A stretch of 64,000 bases of DNA. It comes from Spongilla lacustris. Lineage: Eukaryota > Porifera > Demospongiae > Spongillida > Spongillidae. Of the stretch, positions 54,702 through 64,000 are shown piece after piece. How positions within the stretch are numbered: the stretch's first letter is position 1; each line of letters opens with the position of its first letter. The stretch lies in NCBI GenBank assembly GCA_949361645.1, contig OX442434.1, positions 1,025,103 to 1,089,102 of the forward strand, given 5' to 3'. The position numbers and the translations under genes were made by a program. The notes under the pieces are model-generated. The model was not told the origin of the DNA and did not search any database. It saw only the letters and a list, made by a program, of their open reading frames with translations.

Positions 54702-57700
54702 TTAGTCATATGAGGTAGGTAAGGAGCAAATTTCTGAGAAGTTGCGACCACCAGTCTGCTCCCTGAAGTGACCAACAAACTCGGAAAATGAACACATTCC
54801 AAAGGAGTCAGGTTTCAGACAGAATGGAGGTGTCACAGGCTCCTCATTGAGAAGCAGACGCACTCGAAATTGCTCTCCACCTGGATACATACTCATTTAA
54901 AAAGAAATGGTCCAACAGGTTTAACAAACCTGCTGCATCGCTGCCACAGTCATATAGAACGCACACCAGGTTGCCACTGTATGGAGTTATGTGGGTGCCA
55001 CGAAACCTTCTGTCCAACATTTCTGTACAATGACATGGACACTCAGGCATGGGACAGAGATGTGGCATGAACACTCAGGCATGGGACAGAGAGGTGACAT
55101 ACCTAGATAGTTGTCATGCCTGAGGGGTTTGGAATCATTCATCAAGCCCCAGAATGCCACAAAGGGTAGGAGTGTCTCTGCATGTGCAAATCTACCAGGT
55201 GCAGCCCAAGGGAAGGTTATGTTGGATCCTGGCATAGTTGGTGGCTTACAACTTACCTAAACGTTGCTCTTCTTGGTCTTGTGGCTTTTGACCCTTGACC
55301 TTGCTTCATGTGTTCCAACATGTCCTCCGCCAAAGGTGTGGCACACTTCCAATTAATGTCACGCCCATGGCCTGATATGAGAGGCAGATAGGGTATGGAG
55401 TGCATGAGGTCGTTAACCTTTTGTCCAGTACAGCTTCAGGTCAGCAAAGTACTCGAACACCGCAACATCATGGTGGGAGAAGAGTTGGCACCAGCTATTC
55501 AATGGAGTCATGGCACAGGGGGATGAGGGGTGTGGGTACTCACATGGCATAGGGGGATGAGGGATGTGGGTACTCACATGGCACAGGGGGATGAGGGGTG
55601 TGGGTACTCACATGGCACAGGGGGATGAGGGGTGTGGGTACTCACATGGCACAGGGGGATGAGGGGTGTGGGTACTCACATGGTACAGGGGGTATTAGGG
55701 GTGTGGGTACTCACATGGCACAGGGGGATGAGGGGTGTGGGTACTCACATGGCACAAGGGGATGAGGGGTGTGGGTACTCACATGGCACAGGGAGATGAG
55801 GGGTGTGGGTACTCACATGGCACAGGGGGATGAAGGGTGTGGGTACTCACATGGCACAGGGGGATGAGGGGTGTGGGTACTCACATGGCACAGGGGTATT
55901 AGGGGTGTGGGTACTCACATGGCACAGGGGGATGAGGGGTGTGGGTACTCACATGGCACAGGGGGATGAGGGGTGTGGGTACTCACATGGCACAAGGGGA
56001 TGAGGGGTGTGGGTACTCACATGGCACAGGGCCCGGATGAGGGGTGTGGGTACTCACATGGCACAGGGGGATGAGGGGTGTGGGTACTCACATGGCACAG
56101 GGGGATGAGGGGTGTGGGTGCTCACATGGCACAGGGGGATGAGGGGTGTGGGTGCTCACATGGCACAGGGGGATGAGGGGTGTGGGTACTCACATGGCAC
56201 AGGGGGATTAGGGGTGTGGGTACTCACATGGCACAGGGGGATGAGGGGTGTGGGTACTCACATGGCACAGGGGTATTAGGGGTGTGGGTACTCACATGGC
56301 ACAGGGGATTAAGGGTGTGGGTACTCACACGGCACAGGGGTATTAGGGGTGTGGGTGCTCACATGGCACAGGGGTATTAAGGGTGTGGGTACTCACATGG
56401 CACAGGGGGATGAGGGGTGTGGGTACTCACATGGCACAGGGGTATTAGGGGTGTGGGTACTCACATGGCACAGGGGGATTAAGGGTGTGGGTACTCACAT
56501 GGCACAGGGGGATGAGGGGTGTGGGTACTCACACGGCACAGGGGGATGAGGGGTGTAGGTACTCACATGGCACAAGGGGATTAGGGGTGTGGGTACTCAC
56601 AATGGCACAGGGGGATTAGGGGTGTGGGTACTCACATGCTGTTGCCAAACAATGCATGTTCGCTGACGCACAGTGTATATGCCGTCAGGACCTCAGAGGT
56701 CATCAAGTTCCACACCAGATGCTCTGAATGGACAGACAATGGAGTACACCAATGTTGCTAAAATTGAACTTTAATAAACTAACTAGGGTCGATGGTTGCC
56801 TGTACCCTAGCAACCACTTCATTCACATGTAAACTCTTTTCAAACTCTTCAGTGTGGTCCTGGGGGTTAGGGCATCACAGAGGCGGCTTGGTCATGAGAA
56901 ATTACAAAGTGGTAACTAAGCTAACTTTAATATCTGATGATTAATTTTCACTACATGTATGCCTGAGCTGGGGGGTGGCAATATAGGAAGTATTTCCCTA
57001 AAACATGGCTCTTCCAATGTCAAGGCTATGGCTTCATTGCTGCAATGTTTGTAAATATATTTGGGAGTGGCTAGAGCGAGACCTGTCTTTAAATAATTTT
57101 TCCACCTCATCATCTAAACCCTCCCCTCACCACGCACATCCTCACCTCACCACGCACATCCCTCACCTCACCACGCACATCCTCACCTCACCACGCACAT
57201 CCTCACCTCACCACGCACATCCCTCACCTCACCATGCACATCCTCACCTCCCACGCACATCCCTCACCTCACCACGCACATCCCTCACCTCACCACGCAC
57301 ATTCCTTACCTCCCACGCACATCCTCACCTCACCACGCACATCCTCACCTCACCACGCACATCCCTCACCTCACCACGCACATCCCTCACCTCACCACGC
57401 ACATCCCTCACCTCACCACGCACATCCCTCACCTCACCACGCACATCCCTCACCTCACCACGCACATCCCTCACCTCACCACGCACATCCCTCACCTCCC
57501 ACACACATCCCTCACCTCCCACACACCCCTTACTTACCCCTTTCTCCTTCATGCTCATGTAAAGTGGGCAGTGCTCAAAAAACCTTAGCAGTGTATCACT
57601 ATGTGGTGGTGACATCTCCAAGGTGATGGGTTGGTATCCATTGAGGGGACCCCTCCCCTCAAACAGACCATGAGCAAATGACAGGGCACTGGGGAAAAGC

Positions 57701-59889
57701 AAGATCCCACAATGAACATTTAGCACACAGCACATATCATATGTCATGTGTGCTATGACTGCTGTTGTGCTATGTGTGCTATGTGTGCTATGTGTGGAGT
57801 GTGATACATGTATGTGTGCTATGTGTGGTGTGTGATATGGTGTGTGCTACAGTGTGCGATATCACAGCACATATATCACACACCACACAGCACACATCAC
57901 ACACCACACAGCACACATCACACACCACACAGCACACATCACACACCACACAGCACACATCACACACCACACAGCACACATCACACACCACACAGCACAC
58001 ATCACACACCACACAGCACACATCACACACCACACAGCACACATCACACACCACACATCACACACCACACACAGCATATATATCACACACCATACACAGC
58101 ACACACCACACATAGCACACATCACACACACCACACATGATATATTACACACAATGTACAAATACGTGCATATATATTTCGCAATCAAGGAAAATCTAAA
58201 TTGAAAATAAGTAGTTATTGAACTTTTAATTGCTGGAAACGTTAACATACTTTTGTAAGCAGGATAAATATCCAATGTATTAAAATCAAACAAATTAAAA
58301 TTAACTGAAATGAAATAAAAATTATAATAGGTGAAGCTACAATTTTAATAAACTTACATAATTTATTCAAGATACAATTACCACTCATTTTAAGTCAATA
58401 ATATTCATGTGAATGTGTATATAGATCAATTAAAAGATGCAAACTGTCATTCTGAAGGTTGAAGTCTTGATTGATTTATTATTGACATTCAATGTACTTG
58501 ATTTTGGAGGATTTTCATCAATATTTAATTAAACATTATTAATTTTATATTACTAGCATGTCTTCTTTTGATGATAGAATTTTTTTTTTGCAACAATTAT
58601 CAGTTAATTATAAACGATTTTCCTTGATTGCAAAATACCTTGGGTATACCACATACACACCACACACATATACACACACTGCACATTACCTCTCAACAGT
58701 CCTTGATTTTTGGGTACTCCTAAATGCATATGTTGATGAACAGTATCCTTTCCCCAACAGAGAAGGATATCTGAGGGGGAAAAGGTATGTGTGTGCCTGT
58801 ACTCAAGATGTATTTGTCACACATGCGTACATGTGCAGTGAATGCATTATTAGCAATCAATTGTAACAATGTCACACTTCTGTCATACTGGTACCTTAGT
58901 AGGAATATATTGTAAGTCTTCCATAGATTGTGTGTCAATACACACTAATTGTTAATGATAGAGATTGTAAACAGTTTTTGAAATTTTGAAGTTCTTAGAA
59001 GCCATCCTGCCTGTTGCTATAGCAACTTAAGTGTTGCTGCACAAAATAAGACCAACACTACACATGTTTTGAAATAAACAGTTTACACTAATGTGTGTAT
59101 TTTGTGGCAGGACCTCTGACTTCCTTCACATGTTACTTTGACTCTAAACTTGCCTTTGGACAAGACGTTTAGCCAAACAGAACAGTTCCCTTGATCCATG
59201 ATGGCTCAGTTGGCTATCATCTTCTTCGTTCAGCTGGCTCTTCCAGCCACGAAGTAATGTGAGCAACGACCTGTTTAGAGTACCACCGTCACTATCACCA
59301 CCACCACTTCTGAAATCTTCCAGTTTCTGGCTAAGAGACTGGAAGAGCATGTTGAAGCGGCGAATGTGTTTTACTTGAGGATAGCGAGTCCCGTGTCTGA
59401 ACAATCCGTATAACTTACAGAGGTGAGCAAATAGATGTGATAATGATGTGAAATAACCTTCACAATGAAGGATGCTTGTAAGAGGCCTTCACAATGAAGG
59501 ATGCTAATGCAAGAGGCCTTCACAATGAAGGATGCTTGCGAGAGGCCTTCACAATGAAGGATGCTTGTAAGAGGCCTTCACAATGAAGGATGCTCACAAG
59601 AGGCCTTCACAATGAAGGATTCTCTATATCTACACCACACCGATCAAATCACAGCAATGCCTCTTACTGTGACTGCCTTGCACGTTCCCAATTCTGTTTC
59701 GTTGCTTACGATCGCGCTAAATCGGTAAGGGGATTTGGTCGAGTAAGTGAATACCGGTAGTCGATGTACGCTCTCTGTTACGTCACATGGCACTCCATTG
59801 GCTTGGTACCACACACCAATAATGGCAGCTAGTGCGACTCCAGCTATAATCACAGACACATGCAGAAGAAGACCCAGCTGCACAGCCAT
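54702..59889 (-). CDS. MINPP1: Multiple inositol polyphosphate phosphatase
   Basis: A histidine acid phosphatase that removes phosphates from InsP6 and related substrates in the secretory pathway. Exons include 59668-59889, 59154-59413, 58690-58770, 57545-57688, about 56816-56863, 56638-56719, about 55433-55495, 55259-55370 and others to 54702. The N-terminus has a hydrophobic segment (LLLHVSVIIAGVALAAIIGV), a signal peptide or anchor. Catalytic LFRHGTRYP is at the start of exon 2; later blocks are STYAFRSTQKSRTVES, FFEHCPLY, WCQLFSHHD, FEYFADLKLYW, the proton-donor region FAHAETLLPFVAFWG (HAE), and FRVRLLLNEEPV. The end is SYD, without an ER-retention signal, unlike human SDEL. Intron 2 needs a GC donor (AAAG|GCAAGT). 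Confidence 0.95.
55510..56637 (-). repeat. 34-bp minisatellite carrying the 5' splice site, ~33 copies
   Basis: On the minus strand the unit is GTGAGTACCCACACCCCTCA followed by TCCCCCTGTGCCAT. The first unit abuts the real exon end (GGCAACAGCAT), so its GTGAGTACC is the working donor, and CAT of the exon is copied at the end of every unit. The array fills the intron down to the acceptor before WCQLFS. Variants include TTAAGG/TGAGGG and a rare GGCCCGG insertion near 56030. Confidence 0.95.
57118..57535. repeat. ~20-bp CCTCACCACGCACATC array in MINPP1 intron
   Basis: About twenty units, CCTCACCACGCACATCC(C/T) on the plus strand; on the transcribed strand GGTGAGGGATGTGCGT. It starts within 15 bases of the donor after the exon encoding FFEHCPLYMS. 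Confidence 0.93.
57865..58135. repeat. 20-bp CACACCACACAGCACACATC array
   Basis: About ten near-perfect units in a MINPP1 intron, decaying into CA-rich sequence at the right. False open frames result. Confidence 0.95.
59455..59625. repeat. Hairpin-forming tandem repeat in MINPP1 intron 1
   Basis: Six copies of a ~29-bp unit containing CCTTCACAATGAAGG, a perfect 6-bp stem with a CAA loop, followed by ATGCTTGTAAGAGG. Each copy can form the same small hairpin in DNA or RNA. Confidence 0.9.
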
Positions 59890-60464
59890 TTTTTTTCAGG
59901 GAGAAAGGGAACGAGAGGACACGCCCCATGAATTTTGCTGGAGAACATTTTGTTGACGATAAAGGTATGTCACCCATAGTGTGTGATGAGGTCTGCGGTA
60001 GCAGAATACCCGAGCCTGTAATAATATAATATGTGCTGCGATAATAAACAAAGCCTGCGCTGCTGCTATATGTAGCTGCTATTAAAAAGTGGCCAATATT
60101 ACGTGTGGCAACCGCAAAATGCAGATTCAGCTATATGTGGTGGCGTACGTGTACTAAGCATGTAGGTCTACATATACGCGTGTGTGCAATTCATAAGCTC
60201 TAACCTTACTTATTAAAAACTATGGTGGTGAGTGTGTGATGCATCCGGTGTGTGGTTGCGCGTGTCTTCGATCCAGCTATCTACCTAGCTGCGTGGATTT
60301 GGAGCAAGTATGTAATTCATGCGCATTGCTTATGTGGGCATATACGTGAACTGTATGGAGGTGTGCTGGTGGTGCTAACCGCTCGAGCCTTTGTTATTTA
60401 ATTCCTTGAATTCTGTTTACAGTGACCACGAGGCTATAGACACACTCGAGGTTTCGATCTTACA
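59890..60464. promoter_or_regulatory. Divergent intergenic region, MINPP1 / PH adaptor
   Basis: 575 bp between start codons, CpG-containing on both sides, no TATA box close to either start. A CTGTTTACAG|TGACC at 60413-60422 could be a 3' splice site of a leader intron for the plus-strand gene; this is a guess. Confidence 0.4.
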
Positions 60465-63400
60465 ATGTCGGAGTCGGAGAGCGAGGAACTGTACAGGGGC
60501 ATGCTGAGCAAATGCGGCGGCAAAGTGAAGACGTGGAACAAGCGCGCGATGAGTCTGAAGAATGACTTCTGCCTGTACTATTACAAGGACATCAACAAGC
60601 GACACCAGGGGCTGATATCCTTGCGCGACCCCAAGTTCTCCGTGCGGAAAGGCGAGAGGGGAGACTGCTCGTGGCCCAAGATCGTCGACATGAACAACAC
60701 CTTGGTCGTCGTGACGACCCCGCGCATCTATTATATGTTTGCCGACACCGCGGAAGAAGCCAAGGAATGGCGGGAGCAGTTGGCGATGGCGCACATGAGG
60801 ATGATAGAAGGACTCACATCGCACAAGAAGGCTAAAGCCAGCACCGCTCCTTCTGGCGCTTCAGGTGCCGAGTCTGACCCAAAGCAACGGTTCCAGAAGA
60901 AAAAAAGTGCAAAGGTGACGCAGAGGTTCAAAACAACGGAGGAAAACAGTGACCATGATGGGGAGGGGAACATTGAGCTGGATGAGGACGATGATGATGT
61001 CACCGCCAGAAGTAGTTCAATTTCCACCAATGGAGACACGAAATCGAACAGTGTCTCAAGCAGGTCGGCATCACAGTCTGGGGCCCCCAAACATTACAGA
61101 AAGAAGGATCGTCAAATGCCCACACCAAGATTCCAACAGGAGGAGGAAGAGGAGGGAGATGATGAGCTCCTTATGGGGATGTCGATGGACGACCTGAGGG
61201 AACCCGGTACCCTTACCAAGAGCAGTACTGAACCAGCGCCAGATATGTCGTACGAGGATTTCACGATAGTGGGCAAGGCTGAACGCTACGAAGAGGTCCC
61301 CATCCCACCTCCTAGCAGTTCGGCAAAGAATGAGCATTCAGCCAGGGCTGTCTCCTCCCCAGCCCCAGCCACCCTCCTCATCTACGACGAGATACCGGGA
61401 GAGAAGGAAGTGTTGTACGAGGATGTGGAGCTGAAAGCCACGCCCTCATTGAGGACCACTGCCCACCCCTCACCAAAGCAGCCCCACAAGGACACACACG
61501 TGCCCACCATACCAGTGGAGGAGTCTCTCTATAACAAGAGCAGCACTGTGGCCCCGCCTCCTGACTCCTTGTATGATCTGATAGGTTATGATGCCGAACA
61601 GGAGGCTCCGCCCTCCAGGCCTGACAAACCAGCACCCACAGGCACCTCACGTCATCCAGAGGAGGTACTATATGATGTCATTAAGACAGGCAGTCCCGAG
61701 CCAGGCTTCGCTGACCTTTCTCTCAGTGTGGCGGACCTTACGTCAGAGGCAACAGCAGCCAGTGACACAGCATTATATGATGACGTGCTGCGGCCTACAA
61801 CTACAAACAACTCTGTTTTGAAAACAGGTGTGTGTACACACATACATTACACATGGCACGTAGCTGTGTACTTGATGTGTTGGGGATGTGTGTTAGTGTG
61901 TTTTCACACATACATTACACATGGCACGTAGCTGTGTACTCGATGTGTTTGGGATGTGTGTTTGTGTGTTTTCACATCTGGGACTGTCCCTTACATGTAT
62001 GTCTAAATCATGCATGAACATGTCAACACACATGCACAGGACCTCCACCACCCCTACCTCAGAGGAACCCTTCAATGGGGGTGAAAGACGCTCCACCTCT
62101 ACCTGCCCGCGAGTCACTGAAACCTGTACTCTGCTTACCCTCTCCAAAGCTGACAAAAGACGACAAAACCATCCCCTTGGGAACGGATACAGAAGTATCC
62201 AGGGATTGTGTTTCTAGTGCTTCATTTGGTGCCCCCCTTGTCTCATCTGCTCCCAATAGTGCTCCCCTTGTCTCTCCTTTGCCAACTTGTGACTCTCCTG
62301 CTCTAATTGGTGCTCCCCTTGTCTCTCCTGTGCCTGAAGCTCTCCATGTTTCTCCTGTTTCAAGTCCGCTAGTCTCTCCTAAATTAACCCCTCAAGTTCC
62401 CCCCAGATCACCCAAAACGCAAGCTGCTGTTACATGTGCAGCTGGACCTGGGACAGATGGGCAGGCAAATGACATCATCTCCCAGCAACATTCACCTGTG
62501 CTCGTCCAGCGATCACCGTTCCAATTAGAGCCACTTGAGTCAGCACCAGATAACCATGTAGGCACGATGCAAGTGGATTGTAAGAAATTGGAACCAAGTG
62601 TCGAAAATACCCAGCCGGATGTCAGTCCAAGCACACAAGTAACACAAGATGGCTTCAGCGCATCAAAGCACATGGAGGAGTGTCACAGGTCTCCTGAGAT
62701 GGATGCAAGTGCTAAGGTGCCTATGCGTGTGGACCAGGAAGAGCAGTTGAGCCCAAAGGAGCCCTCACCAGAGGGGACAAGGCCCTCCTCCGGGGGGACA
62801 AGGCCCTCATCAGGGGGGACAAGGGAGCCCTCCTCAGAACACAGCAATCTGCAGTCCACAGAGTCCAGCACACAAAAACTAGTCAACTTGTTCCAGCGGC
62901 AGCAGCGGAGGTTTGCAGAGCGCGACATCACACTGACAGCTGAGAGGGAGATAAACATACAAGCTCTGCAGACAGTCTTGAGTGACACGTCTCTTACACC
63001 AGAGAAGAAAGCAGCATTTGGAGAGCTTCTCAGAGAGGTGGGTGTATATGCACCTTGTCACACACACACACACGGTACATTCCTGTGCCCCTGACATATG
63101 CCCCACCTTCTTGTGCCCCTCCCCATATATGCCCCACCTCCTTGTGCCCCTCCCCATATATGCCCACCTCCTTGTGCCCCTCCCCTTATATGCCCCTCTC
63201 TATATATGCCCCACCTCCTTGTGGCCCTCTCTATATATGCCACACCTCCTTGTGCCCCTCCCCTTATATGCCAACCTCCTTGTGCCCCTCCCCTTATATG
63301 CCCCACCTCCTTGTGCCTGCAGATAGAACAGCAGAAGCAGGTGGCCAGTGAGGAGAAGTACAGATGGGAGAGGGAGAGGATCAAGTTTGAAATTGAGCGC

Positions 63401-63472
63401 CAGAAATTTGAGGAGGAGAAGAGACGATTCCAAGAAGAAATGGAACTGCTTAGAGCAAATGCCCAGAAATAG
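60465..63472 (+). CDS. PH-domain adaptor with tyrosine motifs, proline-rich region and coiled coil
   Basis: Probable signalling scaffold. Three exons: 60465-61827, 62040-63037, 63323-63472; 2511 nt, 836 residues. Residues ~8-110 form a PH domain (MLSKCGGKVKTWNKRAMSLK, FCLYYYKD, conserved Trp in AKEWREQLAMAH). Next come a Lys/Ser-rich stretch, acidic runs, and a series of tyrosines in SH2-ligand-like contexts: YEEVP, YDEIP, YEDVE, LYDLI, LYDVI, LYDDV. At the exon 1/2 junction lie PPPPLPQR and PPLPAR, SH3-ligand-like. A Ser/Pro-rich region with repeated GAPLVSP and GTRPSSG leads to a coiled coil ending QKQVASEEKYRWERERIKFE. The order resembles AFAP or Dok-type adaptors but I cannot assign an orthologue. 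Confidence 0.88.
61838..61975. repeat. 68-bp tandem duplication in PH-adaptor intron 1
   Basis: Two copies of a unit containing ACATACATTACACATGGCAC and GTAGCTGTGTAC, starting about 10 bases past the donor ACAG|GTGTGTG. Confidence 0.9.
63085..63318. repeat. ATATGCCCCACCTCCTTGTG array in PH-adaptor intron 2
   Basis: About ten units of 22-30 bp with CCCCTCCCCATATATGCC; runs to the acceptor before IEQQKQV, supplying its pyrimidine tract. Confidence 0.9.
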
Positions 63473-63569
63473 CCTTACACTTGTCATTATTTTTGTTTAT
63501 TTGTATTTTTTATTCTCTGTGTCTTCGTATGTTGTGTACCACAAATTTTTATAGGTGGTTCATAATGAC

Positions 63570-64000
63570 TCAGTTGCCAGCAGTCCTGCTGCTCAACACA
63601 CGTCGACAACAGAAACAAGTAACTATGGTTACTCCACTGGCTACAGCCCAGAGGAGGTAACAGAAGAGAACAATGAACCTTGGTGGAAGCTGCAACACCT
63701 CATAGTCACAATGCCCATCTTTAGCTGTGGTTAAAGGGAAGTGGGTTAGGGTGCAAGCACGAACAGGAACACCACGTACCAATAGCAGCAGTGCCCAGAC
63801 CCATGAAAGCCTCCCCCATCCTGTAGCTGGAGGTGGGGACAGTGAACTCGTGTGATGCGCAGACTCCATCAACGTAGCGATGGCAGTGCGTCATGGGACG
63901 GTGGGTGTGGCCACTGAACAGGTAGTTTGGTTGGACAATGTCCACGATAACTCTCCTGATCTCGGGCATAGCTAGGTCGGCCACGGGCACATGACTGAGG
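63570..64000 (-). CDS. MPPE1/Cdc1-like metallophosphoesterase, C-terminal part
   Basis: Membrane metallophosphoesterases of this family act on GPI-anchor ethanolamine phosphate in the early secretory pathway. Only the last two exons are in the window: 63780 to beyond 64000, and 63570-63724. The first contains YLFSGHTHRPMTHCHRY, the GHTH metal-binding block, then EFTVPTSSYRMGEAFMGLG. The last carries CDYEVLQLPP and a membrane span (RFIVLFCYLLWAVASGVTIV) with a short cysteine-rich tail. No KKXX-type retrieval signal is seen (ends RTAGN). Its stop lies 97 bp from that of the convergent PH gene. The gene continues off the window. Confidence 0.8.

Overview
This is a eukaryotic, animal-type genomic window: spliced genes with GT-AG (and some GC-AG) introns, no operons or ribosome-binding sites, and products with metazoan-style architectures (coatomer beta, transportin-3, a Ras GTPase, calcyphosin-2, EFCAB6, MINPP1, a HOIP/RNF31-like RBR protein, an HMG-box regulator, a PH-domain adaptor). 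The very tight gene spacing, short introns and a TKL-type kinase suggest an early-branching metazoan, perhaps a sponge; that assignment is inference. A run of exactly 200 N at 28319-28518 is an assembly gap.

Layout. 1-12.5 kb is repeat-rich: remains of an LTR retroelement with two LTR-like copies and integrase pieces, exon-like islands of an unrecognised minus-strand gene, a ~116-bp tandem array, a 1.7-kb array of 32-bp units with an 11-unit higher-order period, two fragments of a retroelement reverse-transcriptase C-terminus and a near-perfect palindromic MITE. 12.7-14.1 kb may hold decayed exons of an Ldh_2-type dehydrogenase beside a GA-rich satellite. 15.0-21.7 kb encodes the most unusual gene: a TKL-like kinase joined by phase-compatible exons to an RBR-LDD module resembling HOIP, with serine where HOIP has its catalytic cysteine. 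Its last intron carries a 3.1-kb fold-back element, itself interrupted by a hAT-like element with an 8-bp target duplication.

From 22.9 kb to the end the genes are packed: COPB1 (-), NDUFB8 (+), Ras (-), CAPS2 (-), TNPO3 (-), SNRPE (+), HMG-box/zinc-finger (-), EFCAB6 (+), MINPP1 (-), PH adaptor (+), and the 3' end of an MPPE1-like phosphodiesterase (-). Divergent pairs are separated by only 107 (COPB1/NDUFB8), 177 (TNPO3/SNRPE) and 125 bp (HMG/EFCAB6) between start codons, implying shared promoters; convergent pairs are separated by about 95-170 bp.

The genes do not form a pathway: they are mostly housekeeping (COPI trafficking, SR-protein nuclear import, Sm core, complex I, inositol phosphate turnover) plus calcium-binding cilium-type proteins. 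Two genome-level patterns stand out. Several introns need GC-AG splicing to stay in frame, and many introns contain tandem arrays that begin at, or incorporate, the 5' splice site. Exon models below were built by eye from splice consensus, phase and recalled family sequences; all exon sums given are divisible by three.
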